NCBI GenBank assembly: GCA_030594025.1
Contig: JAUVFY010000018.1
Span: forward strand, 1 to 13,505
Length of the DNA stretch: 13,505 nucleotides
From: Deltaproteobacteria bacterium
GTDB lineage: Bacteria; Desulfobacterota; GWC2-55-46; JAUVFY01
Direction: 5' to 3'
A model generated the notes under the pieces. It was not told where the DNA came from, did no database searches, and was given only the letters and a program-made list of their open reading frames with translations. Position numbers and translations under genes: made by a program. Below are positions 1-8,387 of this stretch, in pieces; positions within the stretch are counted from its first letter, which is position 1; each line of letters starts with the position of its first letter.

Positions 1-19
1 ATCTTGAATTCCCCTGGCA

Positions 20-2710
20 CTATTCCTCCTCCAGCATATCTTTTATCCTGTTAAGTATGTTTAGGGCCTCGATCGGTGTAATAGAGTCTGTATCGAGTTT
101 TTTGAGTTCATCGTGTATGGGGTCCCATTCACCGCCAAGTAGGTTCGGCAGGTTACTCTGAAGCTTCGCGGAATCTTTACCTGGAACGCTACTCGCCCTT
201 GTCGCGAGCCTGGGCATGCCCGCCTCGTTAAGTTCTCCCTTCTCGAGGTTTTTCAAAATCTCCGTGGCACGTCCCACTACCTCTTCGGGCAGGCCGGCGA
301 GCCTTGCCACGTGTATACCGTAGCTTCTGTTCGTTCCCCCGGGCACTACCCTCCTTAAGAATATGACCTTGTCATTCCATTCTTTTACAACCATATTATA
401 GTTTTTAACCCGTTGCTTTGTCAACGATAGCTCGGTTAGCTCGTGGTAGTGGGTGGCAAAAAGCGTTTTGGCCCGGGCGCCGGGCGTGTCGTGGAGGTAT
501 TCGGCCACGGCCCATGCGATACTGAGACCGTCGAAGGTGGAAGTGCCGCGCCCTATCTCATCAAGGATAACGAGGCTCCTGGAAGTGGCGTTATTAAGGA
601 TGTTTGCGGCCTCGGTCATCTCAACCATGAACGTGCTCTGGCCCCTTGAGAGGTCGTCAGACGAGCCGACCCTTGTAAATATCCTGTCCACAATACCTAT
701 GGTGGCACTCTCTGCGGGCACGAAACATCCGGTCTGGGCCATAACGCATATGAGGGCGACCTGCCTTATGTAGGTGGATTTTCCGGCCATGTTCGGCCCG
801 GTTAAGACTATTATCTGGTCTTCTTTACAGTCGAGCCGGAGGTCGTTGGGTACGAAGGGATCTGCGCTTGCAACCTCCACGACGGGGTGTCTACCCTGTT
901 CAATGATTATGGCGTCACCGTTGTTGATTGCGGGCTTTACGTAGTTTCTGTCTTCACTGACCCGTGCGAAAGAGCTGAGCACATCGAGGGTGGCGACCAG
1001 GGAGGCCGTCTTCTGCACCCTTTCAGTGGACTTTGCCACCTCGCAGGTTACATCCTTAAAAAGGTTTACTTCCAGTTCCTGCGCCCTCTCCTCCGCTGTG
1101 AGTATCTTTGCCTCCCATTCTTTAAGGGCCGGGGTTATGAACCTCTCAGCATTGACAAGGGTCTGTTTCCTTATGTAATCGGAAGGGACCTGAGGGAGGT
1201 TAGCTTTCGTAACCTCGATATAATAACCGAAGACCTTGTTGTAGCCCACCTTGAGGGTGTTTATGCCGGTTCTTTTTCTCTCGCTCGACTCAAGCCTCGC
1301 TATCCAGTCCTTCCCGCCGCTCCCTATGGCCCTTAGTTCGTCGAGTTCTTCACTGTAGCCGTCCTTTATGATCCCCCCCTCCCTTGTTGTTGCCGGGGGT
1401 AAGTCGTTAATGGAGGCCTCTATGAGGCTTACAGAATCTTCAACCACGTCGAGCTTATCCCCGATCGCTTTAAGTACGGGCGAGCTAAAACCCTTAAGAA
1501 GCCCTTTAATTGAAGGTATCTTTTTAAGCGAGAGTTTTAGCGATACCAGGTCCCTGGGGCTTGCTACGTTAAGTGAAACCCTTCCTATGAGCCTTTCGAG
1601 GTCGTATACACCCGTGAGGGCCTCCTCTATATCCATGCGGCCTTCCTTGTTGTCCAGGAACTCCTCGACAGCCTCCAGGCGGTTTTTTATCGGGTCCACC
1701 TCGAGCAGGGGATAGGTAAGCCAGGCCCTGAGCCTTCTACCGCCCATGGCCGTTTTTGTCCTGTCGAGGAGCCCGAGTAGTGTGGCGGACCTATCCCCTG
1801 TCCTTATGTTCTCCATAATTTCCAGGTTCCTTCTCGTGGAATGGTCCATAACAAGGTACTTGTTGGGGTAATATGGAGTGCATTTTCTCACATGGCTCAG
1901 CTCCGCCTTCTGAGTTTCCTTTACGTAGTACAGAAGCGCCCCGGCGGCCCTTATCCCCTCTTTCATGCCGCCCAATCCGAACCCATCGAGGGAGGCTAAA
2001 TTAAAATGCCTGGTTAAGCGCTCTAAAGCGACCCTGTACTGGAAGTCATACTTTCCGAGGTAGGTAACGTTACGTACGGGGAGTTCTCCAAATGGCCCCT
2101 GGGCCTGTGATGCGTCCAGGGTGTCGTCGCCTGCCCGGGAGAACGCACCGGGGGAGCCCCCTTCGCTCGGGCCCGGAAGCAGGAGCTCCGAGGGGTTTAT
2201 TCTTCTTATCTCGTCCAGGAGCAAGGACCTGTCGGGAAGGTCTGTTATTTCGAACTCGCCCGTTGTAACGTCCATGTATGCGAATCCAGCCCCGCTCGAG
2301 TTCCAGGAGGCTGCCGCAATAAAATTGTTGCTCTTGGAATCCAGAAGGTCTTCATCGAGGGCTATGCCAGGGGTTATCACCCTGGTTACAGCTCTGCGCA
2401 CAATATCTTTTGCCTGGCCAGGGTCTTCGACCTGCTCGCAAAGGGCCACCTTGTAGCCCTCTTTTACGAGCCGCGCTATGTAGTTCTTGGAAGAATGGTA
2501 AGGTATGCCGCACATGGGGATGTCACGTTCCTTGTCCCTCGATGTGAGTGCTATGCCAAGGATGCGTGAGGCGAGCTTCGCGTCTTCAAAGAACATCTCG
2601 TAAAAATCGCCCATCCTGAAAAATACAATTGCATCGCGGTGCTGGTCCTTTATCTCCACATACTGCCTCATCGCGGGAGTGAGGTCTTTCGTCCTTGTAA
2701 TATTCTTCAT
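20..2710 (-). CDS. mutS: DNA mismatch repair protein MutS
   Basis: MutS binds mismatched base pairs and small loops as a dimer and, using ATP, recruits MutL to start repair in the cytoplasm. The 896-residue length is normal for full-length bacterial MutS. The mismatch-reading Phe-X-Glu motif is F36-Y37-E38 in MGDFYEMF. Connector, lever and clamp regions follow. The ATPase has Walker A GPNMAGKST (638-646), Walker B ILDEIGRGTSTFDG with D717/E718, and the FATHYHEL H-loop with H754. The C-terminal helix (about 863-896, SITPIEALNILNRIK) matches the family's oligomerisation/clamp-binding tail. A loop of about 20 residues rich in Gly, Ser and Asp (about 180-205) in the connector domain is longer than in E. 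coli MutS. It is the last gene of the cluster, 44 nt after the GH57 gene. The ATG start has no clear Shine-Dalgarno sequence upstream, but the first residues lead straight into the TPAMRQY motif, so the start is probably right. Confidence 0.98.
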   Translation of the reverse strand: MKNITRTKDLTPAMRQYVEIKDQHRDAIVFFRMGDFYEMFFEDAKLASRILGIALTSRDKERDIPMCGIPYHSSKNYIARLVKEGYKVALCEQVEDPGQAKDIVRRAVTRVITPGIALDEDLLDSKSNNFIAAASWNSSGAGFAYMDVTTGEFEITDLPDRSLLLDEIRRINPSELLLPGPSEGGSPGAFSRAGDDTLDASQAQGPFGELPVRNVTYLGKYDFQYRVALERLTRHFNLASLDGFGLGGMKEGIRAAGALLYYVKETQKAELSHVRKCTPYYPNKYLVMDHSTRRNLEIMENIRTGDRSATLLGLLDRTKTAMGGRRLRAWLTYPLLEVDPIKNRLEAVEEFLDNKEGRMDIEEALTGVYDLERLIGRVSLNVASPRDLVSLKLSLKKIPSIKGLLKGFSSPVLKAIGDKLDVVEDSVSLIEASINDLPPATTREGGIIKDGYSEELDELRAIGSGGKDWIARLESSERKRTGINTLKVGYNKVFGYYIEVTKANLPQVPSDYIRKQTLVNAERFITPALKEWEAKILTAEERAQELEVNLFKDVTCEVAKSTERVQKTASLVATLDVLSSFARVSEDRNYVKPAINNGDAIIIEQGRHPVVEVASADPFVPNDLRLDCKEDQIIVLTGPNMAGKSTYIRQVALICVMAQTGCFVPAESATIGIVDRIFTRVGSSDDLSRGQSTFMVEMTEAANILNNATSRSLVILDEIGRGTSTFDGLSIAWAVAEYLHDTPGARAKTLFATHYHELTELSLTKQRVKNYNMVVKEWNDKVIFLRRVVPGGTNRSYGIHVARLAGLPEEVVGRATEILKNLEKGELNEAGMPRLATRASSVPGKDSAKLQSNLPNLLGGEWDPIHDELKKLDTDSITPIEALNILNRIKDMLEEE

Positions 2711-2715
2711 ATTAT

Positions 2716-2745
2716 TTATTAACTAAATACTATAACTTACTTCAA
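2716..2745 (-). promoter_or_regulatory. possible sigma70-like promoter before mutS
   Basis: The 44-nt gap between the GH57 stop and mutS is strikingly AT-rich. On the minus strand it holds TTGAAG (2745-2740) and, 17-18 nt later, TTAATA/TAATAA (about 2722-2716), a few bases before the mutS ATG. Both boxes match the consensus only partly and AT-rich sequence yields such matches by chance. A start from this site would give mutS little or no leader, which would fit the missing Shine-Dalgarno. Confidence 0.25.
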
Positions 2746-2754
2746 AAAAAGACT

Positions 2755-4947
2755 TTATACCATCCAGTTTTCCCGTTCGAAGTCCTCCGAGGGGATGTCT
2801 ATGATTAAAAACCCTTTTGTTGGCCATCTCTCGAATCCCCTCACCCCGCCCTCGATTTCAATAAAAACCCGTGCCTCGTCGCCGCCTTTGACACCGAGGG
2901 TATTAAAGGGTATGCCAAGTTCAACCACGTCCTCCGATGCGATCTGAATCTCTCCCTTCCCGCCGTTAAGGGTGGCATGAGACCGCTTGTACTTGACCTC
3001 TCCGTGGACCTTTACCTGTATGGGGTGAATGAAGTTTACGTTGAAACTCCACCGGTCCTTGAACGGCCTTAGCCCCTTCAAGTAATCGAACCTGAAAAAT
3101 AGGCAATCGAGGCTAAACCCATAAAGTATGCATTCAACGAAGCCCCCCTCGCCGGGCTTTTCCCTGTGCATGGCGCCTCCCACGTGCGTCCTTTCGAGCT
3201 TGCCAGCAGCGAGCCACTCGTAGTAGTTAGTGACTTCTCCGTCGAAGACCGGGTCTATAAACCCTACCGGGGGCTTTGCCGGCCTGTAGCCGCGCTCGGC
3301 GGTTATTATCGGGATGTCGAGTGAGGCCGGAGGGGCCATCTCTATGAGATGGTATACCTTTTTAAGGTGTGACCTGAAGAGCTCGTCGAACTCTGTTTCG
3401 CTCATTGAAGCGTGCTCGTCCCCGTACCACCAGAACCAGTCACTGCCTTCCGCGGCATGAATCTCCTTCCAGGCCTTTTCGATCTTTTCGTTTTTCGAAG
3501 GCTCCTCGGCTGCCTTTGGCTCTTTGGAGACGAGCGCCCTTCTGGCTTCGCCTATGAGGTCCCAGGCAGCGTTCTCCTCCGTGTGTCCTATCCACACCTT
3601 GAAGTTGTGGTTTATCCATGAGCCGGCAAAGAGCCTTGGCAGTTCGTCCGATGGGGGAAGGGTCTTAAGAAACTCGCTTACCGTGACGCAGCGGAGCTTG
3701 GGATCTTCCGAAAGCCTTGAGTAAAGGGAGACCAGAAAATCCCTCCCGTCGTTTCTGTAAGTCTCCCAGGCGTTCTCACCGTCGAGGACTAAGCTTACGA
3801 GGTGTGCTTCGGGGTCTTCAAGAAGCCCGTGTATACCGGCGAGCCTGGAGACAAAGTCGCCTGCGGCATCGTCGGGGTCCCAGCCCCCGTACTCGAACCC
3901 TATGAGGTCTGAAAGCACTCTGTCCCTGAACACTATTGAAATGGGCGCGCCGGAGGAGTTTATCGTGTAGGGGCGGTACAGGAATGCGCTTTTAGAGTTT
4001 CCTGACTTGTCCCTGAGTATCGGGGTCTTGATGGACCGGGCCAATATGTCCTCGTCGCTTGCTATCCACCTTATCCCCTCCTGCTTTAAAAGGGGCAGTA
4101 TTTCCATGGACACTGAGCCCTCGGGAGGCCAGAGCCCCCGGGGGTCTTCTCCGAAGGTCTCTCTATGGAGCTCGATACCCCTTTTAATCTGCTCGAGCGC
4201 GTCGTCCGGGTTCTTAAACCTGTTTATGGGAAGCGCAATGTCAGGGGTCGCCTCCTTTGCAGAGTCGGTATCGCAAAGAAGCGGCATTATGGGGTGGTAG
4301 TAAGGTGACATGGTAAGCTCTATTATACCCCTGTCTTTCATCTCCCGGTATTTGGGCAGTATCCAGTTAATGATCTCGATCTGTTTGGCCAGGAGCTCGT
4401 TTTTTTCCCCCTCGGTGAAGTTCTTACCCTTTTCGTAAAGGGATTTCAAGAAGGGGTCCTTTTGCCTTATAGCCGGGTCTATCCACACGAGGTTAAAAAG
4501 CACCTGGAGGTCAAGCGTGTCCTGAACGGTGAAGTATCTGAGACGCCGCTCTATCTCGGCGGTGTCTGAGGAGAGGCCCCTTTTTTTAAGGAGCTCCCTG
4601 TACCCTTCAAGGGGGCGTATCATGTGTTCGTGGTTTGCCTGGAAGAAACGCTCGACTATGAACTTTTTTTCGTCAGGAGTTAACCGGGAGGCCTCTTTGA
4701 GGCTCATCGTGCGGTAGCTGTCCTTGAACCTTCCCGAACCGTACTCGTTCAGCTGTTCTATAAGGGACGGGACGAGGTTGAAGGTCTGGTGTATGTCGGG
4801 GAACTCCTCGAGGATTGCGACCATGTCATAATAGTCCTTGGTGCCGTGGAAGAGTACCCAGGGGAGTATGTATTCGTCGGTAAACGGGTCTTTATACAGG
4901 GGCTGGTGCATGTGCCAGAAAAAGGCGATGTTTAGTCTCCTCTCCAT
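2755..4947 (-). CDS. Glycoside hydrolase family 57 (alpha-amylase/alpha-mannosidase-like, COG1449 type)
   Basis: GH57 enzymes are retaining alpha-glucan hydrolases or transferases with a (beta/alpha)7 barrel. This 730-residue protein shows the five conserved GH57 regions: HQP (H14-Q15-P16); IELTMSPYYHPI (209-220); GLWPPEGS (271-278) with E276 as likely nucleophile; VLDGENAWETY (387-397) with D389 as likely acid/base; and AGSWINHNFKVWIG (441-454). An insert rich in charged residues (about 475-495) leads to a further aromatic-rich region, and the last 170 residues or so look like an all-beta accessory domain, possibly carbohydrate-binding. No signal peptide is visible, so it probably acts in the cytoplasm on glycogen or maltodextrins. 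The exact substrate cannot be read from sequence. It starts 3 nt after the stop of the PQQ-repeat lipoprotein gene, so translational coupling is likely; its own Shine-Dalgarno is weak (purine-rich GGAAAGAAAAG). Confidence 0.93.
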   Translation of the reverse strand: MERRLNIAFFWHMHQPLYKDPFTDEYILPWVLFHGTKDYYDMVAILEEFPDIHQTFNLVPSLIEQLNEYGSGRFKDSYRTMSLKEASRLTPDEKKFIVERFFQANHEHMIRPLEGYRELLKKRGLSSDTAEIERRLRYFTVQDTLDLQVLFNLVWIDPAIRQKDPFLKSLYEKGKNFTEGEKNELLAKQIEIINWILPKYREMKDRGIIELTMSPYYHPIMPLLCDTDSAKEATPDIALPINRFKNPDDALEQIKRGIELHRETFGEDPRGLWPPEGSVSMEILPLLKQEGIRWIASDEDILARSIKTPILRDKSGNSKSAFLYRPYTINSSGAPISIVFRDRVLSDLIGFEYGGWDPDDAAGDFVSRLAGIHGLLEDPEAHLVSLVLDGENAWETYRNDGRDFLVSLYSRLSEDPKLRCVTVSEFLKTLPPSDELPRLFAGSWINHNFKVWIGHTEENAAWDLIGEARRALVSKEPKAAEEPSKNEKIEKAWKEIHAAEGSDWFWWYGDEHASMSETEFDELFRSHLKKVYHLIEMAPPASLDIPIITAERGYRPAKPPVGFIDPVFDGEVTNYYEWLAAGKLERTHVGGAMHREKPGEGGFVECILYGFSLDCLFFRFDYLKGLRPFKDRWSFNVNFIHPIQVKVHGEVKYKRSHATLNGGKGEIQIASEDVVELGIPFNTLGVKGGDEARVFIEIEGGVRGFERWPTKGFLIIDIPSEDFERENWMV

Positions 4948-4950
4948 GGC

Positions 4951-6210
4951 TCATTTCTTTTCTTTCCCGTCCAGCGCGAAGACCTCGAGGGTCCCTTTGG
5001 CTGTTACAAGAAAGATTTTTCCTTCATGGACTGCCCCTTGCGAAGCGGCGGCCCCGTCAAGTTTTTTTACCCACAGCGGTGTTCCGTCGCTCAAGCGGAA
5101 GGCTTCAATGTTACCCTTCATCTTCTTGAATACACCGAACCCAAGCGGGTTTGTCTCGTAATTGGTAAGCAGATAAAGGTGCTCCCCTTTCACGAACAGG
5201 GTGTAAGACTCGCCGCTCGTAACAGGGGTTTTCCAGAGCACCGTACCCGTTGAAAGGTCAAAGGCCATGACCTCATCCTTTCCAGCAACGAATATCCTCA
5301 TGAAGGGGGTTCTTTGGCCTTCTGCGTTCCGGTCCTCGGCGGTGAAATCTACCGCCTTCGTCATACGGTAATCTTTCTTCCGGGTACCGGTATATCTGTC
5401 AATCTTGACAAGCGCCCCACTGTCGTTTATCACGTAGACATGGTCGTTGGATATAAAAGGTGACCTGAAGGTACCGTAGCTTAAAATGGGTTCATCCATG
5501 ACCTTGGTTTCCCAGAGCTCCCTTCCCGTTTCGGCTTTAAGGCTCACGAGGTAACCGTCGTGGAAAAACAGATAAAGCCTGTCATCTGCCAGGACCGGGG
5601 AATTACGGAACATGGGGTAGACCGTTTCCAAGGCAGTCCGGCCGTAACCCCACAGCTTCTCGCCGGTAGTTACAGAGAGTGCATAGACTTTCATGTCTGC
5701 GGAGTTGAAATAGACCGTGTCACCCGAGAACAACGCGGATGACAATATCTCGGAGCGGGCCTGGTAGCGCCAGAGTTCCTCGCCGCCGGACCGTTGCACA
5801 CAGTGAAAGACCCCTCCCTTTGTACCGAAGCATACCGTGTTGCCCTGCACCGCCGCCGGAGCCTCAACAGGTGAGGAGGTTTTGAAGTTCCATAGTGTAT
5901 CGCCGGAATCGAAGGAAATGGCATAAAGGCCCTTTTTTGAGCCCACGTACAGAATGCCGTCGTAGAGGACGGGCGTGGAGAGGCCCTCGGAGTGTACCTT
6001 CTTCTTCCAGACAAGGCTGTAGGGAGAATCCGGGAGGTCAAGTTTTTTTCTGGGCTCCTCCTTCGTCCCGCTCGAGTAGGAAAACATGTTCTTCAATTTA
6101 TTGACGGGTGCTGCAACCGTTTCCCCGACGGTGGAACACCCTGAAAAGACAAAGGGTATAAGGAGAAAGAGTATACTAACGAAGGACCTTTTCAAGCAAC
6201 TTCCTGGCAT
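4951..6210 (-). CDS. PQQ-repeat beta-propeller lipoprotein, BamB-like
   Basis: The 419-residue protein starts with a lipoprotein signal peptide: basic KR, hydrophobic SILFLLIPFVF, then lipobox FSGC with C25 as the lipidated residue and Ser at +2, which suits outer-membrane sorting. The rest consists of repeated PQQ/WD-like blades of the kind 'VLYDGILYVGSKKGLYAI-SGDTLW' (for example W79, with further TGEKLW, TGRELW, TGTVLW and DGTPLW turns), predicting a beta-propeller of about 7-8 blades. The family includes BamB, the scaffold that helps the BAM complex insert outer-membrane proteins. Length and topology fit BamB, but the usual neighbours hisS and der are not here, so the name stays provisional; a periplasmic sensor or scaffold paralogue is the alternative. 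The start overlaps the 3' end of the PHP gene by 35 nt, and a near-perfect Shine-Dalgarno supports this ATG. Confidence 0.85.
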   Translation of the reverse strand: MPGSCLKRSFVSILFLLIPFVFSGCSTVGETVAAPVNKLKNMFSYSSGTKEEPRKKLDLPDSPYSLVWKKKVHSEGLSTPVLYDGILYVGSKKGLYAISFDSGDTLWNFKTSSPVEAPAAVQGNTVCFGTKGGVFHCVQRSGGEELWRYQARSEILSSALFSGDTVYFNSADMKVYALSVTTGEKLWGYGRTALETVYPMFRNSPVLADDRLYLFFHDGYLVSLKAETGRELWETKVMDEPILSYGTFRSPFISNDHVYVINDSGALVKIDRYTGTRKKDYRMTKAVDFTAEDRNAEGQRTPFMRIFVAGKDEVMAFDLSTGTVLWKTPVTSGESYTLFVKGEHLYLLTNYETNPLGFGVFKKMKGNIEAFRLSDGTPLWVKKLDGAAASQGAVHEGKIFLVTAKGTLEVFALDGKEKK

Positions 6211-6826
6211 TTTCCTTTACCTCCTCGAAATCCGCCTCTGTGAGGCCTGCGCCCAGCGCGACCTTCAAGGCCTCTTCTTCTGTTATGAGTTCATCCGGTT
6301 CGTGGGCATCGGTATTTATTATAAGGCCCACACCGTAGTTTTTGGCCATGGCTGCCACGTGGCCGTTTGCAAGGCAATGTCCCTTCCTGCTCGTAATCTC
6401 AAAGAGGACCGAATTTTTGGCTGCGAGCCTGCATTCTTCTTCGGTTACAAGCCCCGGATGTGAAAGTACTTCGACACCGGCCTTTATAGCCGCCATGTTC
6501 GTTCCCGTAGGGACGGGCTCGACCATGGTCTCCCCGTGGCAGACAACGACCTTCGCTCCGAGCCTCCTTGCTTCCCTGGTCATCTCTGCTATAAGCTCCG
6601 GCCGTATATGGGTGAGCTCAATTCCCGGCACCACCGGGAGGTCGTTTTTGGAATCGAGTGTTGCGCAAAACCTTTTTATCTGCTCGAGGAGTATTTCCAT
6701 ATTGGAGGCGTCCGCGTGGTCGGTTAAGGCGAGGGCCTTGTAACCCACAGAGGCGGCCCTGTTTACGAGCTCCGAAGGCAGAAGGGCCCCGTCGCTAAGA
6801 AGCGTATGGGTGTGGAAATCAATCAT
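6176..6826 (-). CDS. PHP-domain metal-dependent phosphoesterase (histidinol phosphatase/YcdX-like)
   Basis: PHP enzymes use two or three metal ions to hydrolyse phosphoesters; relatives include histidinol-phosphate phosphatase and YcdX. All expected metal ligands are visible in this 216-residue protein: H5 and H7 (FHTHTLLSDG), D36 and H37 (LTDHAD), E70 and H73 (PGIELTH), H97 (VVCHGE), H123 (LSHPG), and D173 and H175 (INTDAHEP). The protein is essentially only the PHP domain, as in stand-alone members of the family. The substrate is unknown, and no histidine-biosynthesis gene is nearby. Its ATG overlaps the stop of the response regulator gene as ATGA, with a CAGGAG Shine-Dalgarno 10 nt before, so the two are translationally coupled. 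Its own 3' end overlaps the lipoprotein gene by 35 nt. Confidence 0.92.
   Translation of the reverse strand: MIDFHTHTLLSDGALLPSELVNRAASVGYKALALTDHADASNMEILLEQIKRFCATLDSKNDLPVVPGIELTHIRPELIAEMTREARRLGAKVVVCHGETMVEPVPTGTNMAAIKAGVEVLSHPGLVTEEECRLAAKNSVLFEITSRKGHCLANGHVAAMAKNYGVGLIINTDAHEPDELITEEEALKVALGAGLTEADFEEVKENARKLLEKVLR
6219..6226 (-). promoter_or_regulatory. Shine-Dalgarno of the BamB-like gene, inside the PHP gene
   Basis: On the minus strand GAGGAGGT lies 8 nt before the ATG at 6210. It decides between this start and an in-frame TTG at 6195 that would also give a plausible signal peptide (MKRSFVSILF). The site is embedded in PHP coding sequence, so ribosomes finishing the PHP gene pass over it. 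Confidence 0.8.
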
Positions 6827-8385
6827 AAAACAAAGGCTCCTGAAATTACGTAATCCTCTTTCATTAGCTGGTCGAAAAATGACCGGAATATCTTCACTAT
6901 CACCTCATCATCCCCTTTGAAAGTGAACAAGGGTTCGTCGTGTTTGAGCTTGAGGGCTTTTTTGAAGGAGGCCGTCCGCTCTCGGTCGAGCTCCCTGCCC
7001 CCCCCGTATATGTGGAGCACCGGAATCCTCCTCCTGGACAGTAAGTTTTTCTTTGTGTCCACAAGGTGGGGGATCTCCTCTGAGCTACGCTCGTCCCACA
7101 GGAGCACGAGTCCTATAAGGTTGGTGGAAAAGGCCTTTAAAAGGGGTCCCATGGAACGGGACGTGGGCACGGAAAAGAACACCACGTCCAGGCCCCCGTA
7201 GAGCTTCAAGGCCCCCATCTCACCGATGTAACCCTCGTTGGCATTATGTGATGAAGCTATCTTGGGATTGATGATAAAGCCGGGAAGCCCCTTGCAGGCA
7301 TAAAAGAAGTTTTTCGAAATTTCAGGGGAAGCTGAGGCGATGAAGATTTTTCCGAAGTTTACGTTCAACATGTCGGCCCAACGGCTTATGATCTTTTCCT
7401 TTATCTTTATGGCCTGCGTGGGGGTCACAAGTTCCTTTGAAAGGGCTTTGCCCTTTTTCGCCTTCTTTACCTCCCCAATGATGCCCCTGTTTTTGAGGTT
7501 GAGGATGGTGGAATATACTTCATAGTCCGGGGAAGAACAGTGGCCCACAAGGTCCGCGGTCCCTGGATAGAAGTCCAACAGGAACAGTATCTCGTAAATA
7601 ATAGGCTTGAGACCCTTGGGTAAGGTGGAGGTATCGACCCTTGTCTTTAAAAGGGCGGTCTCTGCTGGGTAAAGATGTTTCGCCTTTTCTAATTCGTCTA
7701 TCTGCCTCATGCCCTCCATGAGGAGGTTCCCGGTGGTGGACCTTATACGCTGGGGGCAGTGTACGGGCTTAGGGTGAAAGGCGAAGGTGCCTTCTTTCCA
7801 GCGAAGCAGCCTGAAAAGGGCCTTTTCTTTCTCTATCTGGTCGACGGCGGCATTGTAGATATTGCCGTCCTTTATGTATACGGTCCCCGCAGACCCCCCC
7901 GAAGTAATCTTGAGTTCGCCCTCTTTTTTGTTCAGGTGGAGTATCTGGAGAAGATCGGCGAGTGACATCTGTGAAAGGCTCCCCTCTATCTCCTTCGTGC
8001 CAATGGAACTCATTCCCTCCTGGGTTAAGAGCAAACTCTGCTTAAGCTTCTCTACGAGCTCCTCTGGCTTATAGGGTCTTTTGAGGAAGATGTCCTTGCC
8101 TATCCTGAACCCCTCAACTTCTTCATCCCTGTCGGATAAAAACAGGAACGGGACGTTGGAGGTATTGGGATTGTTTGTGAGTATTTTAAAGAGCTTTTCC
8201 CCGTTAATTACAGGCAGTTCCAGATCCACTATTATAAAGGAGGGGGTGTTTTTGAGGCACTGCTCCATCACCCGGGCGCCGTCGCCGGCGGTGACCAGCC
8301 CATAACCTTTGTCCATGAGCTTGCCCGAAACTGTCTCCAGTTCCCTGATATCCTTTAGCGCCAGCAGTATAGTGTTTTCAACCAT
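6823..8385 (-). CDS. Response regulator: receiver + DUF4388/PATAN + degenerate GTPase-like domain
   Basis: The 520-residue protein has three parts. Residues 1-120 form a receiver domain with phospho-acceptor D54 (IIVDLELP), S84 (LFLSD) and K102 (FLKRP); the N-terminal acidic pair is weak (ILLALKD instead of the usual VDDE). Residues about 135-205 match the DUF4388/PATAN domain (GSLSQMSLADLLQILHLNKK, then GTVYIKDGNIYNAA and EGTFAF). Residues about 345-510 lie collinear with the MglA/Ras-like GTPase domains that often follow PATAN, but the P-loop position reads ASASPEISKN, the DTPGQ position reads SVPTSRS, and the NKxD position reads YGGG, so GTP binding is unlikely. There is no DNA-binding domain. 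It probably acts as a phosphorylation-controlled interaction protein. The gene begins 2 nt after the degenerate GGDEF gene and overlaps the PHP gene by 4 nt. The receiver and PATAN calls are strong; the pseudo-GTPase assignment is inference. Confidence 0.85.
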   Translation of the reverse strand: MVENTILLALKDIRELETVSGKLMDKGYGLVTAGDGARVMEQCLKNTPSFIIVDLELPVINGEKLFKILTNNPNTSNVPFLFLSDRDEEVEGFRIGKDIFLKRPYKPEELVEKLKQSLLLTQEGMSSIGTKEIEGSLSQMSLADLLQILHLNKKEGELKITSGGSAGTVYIKDGNIYNAAVDQIEKEKALFRLLRWKEGTFAFHPKPVHCPQRIRSTTGNLLMEGMRQIDELEKAKHLYPAETALLKTRVDTSTLPKGLKPIIYEILFLLDFYPGTADLVGHCSSPDYEVYSTILNLKNRGIIGEVKKAKKGKALSKELVTPTQAIKIKEKIISRWADMLNVNFGKIFIASASPEISKNFFYACKGLPGFIINPKIASSHNANEGYIGEMGALKLYGGLDVVFFSVPTSRSMGPLLKAFSTNLIGLVLLWDERSSEEIPHLVDTKKNLLSRRRIPVLHIYGGGRELDRERTASFKKALKLKHDEPLFTFKGDDEVIVKIFRSFFDQLMKEDYVISGAFVL

Positions 8386-8387
8386 TA

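Noticed and set aside
180..300. Possible frameshift or truncation near the mutS C terminus
   Set aside because: The frame is continuous and ends in a normal C-terminal helix; the variable Ser/Gly/Asn-rich stretch is the usual linker before it.
887..1336. 149-codon plus-strand open frame opposite mutS
   Set aside because: It lies wholly antisense to well-conserved mutS sequence, has no domain pattern or ribosome site that I can see, and is typical of shadow frames in GC-rich coding DNA.
2743..2790. Terminator after the GH57 gene (T run 3' of its stop)
   Set aside because: Seven T follow the stop, but only a 5-bp stem with a loop of more than 20 nt can be drawn before them.
6193..6195. TTG start for the BamB-like lipoprotein
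   Set aside because: It would give a typical signal peptide, but GAGGAGGT lies 8 nt before ATG 6210, which is much stronger evidence.
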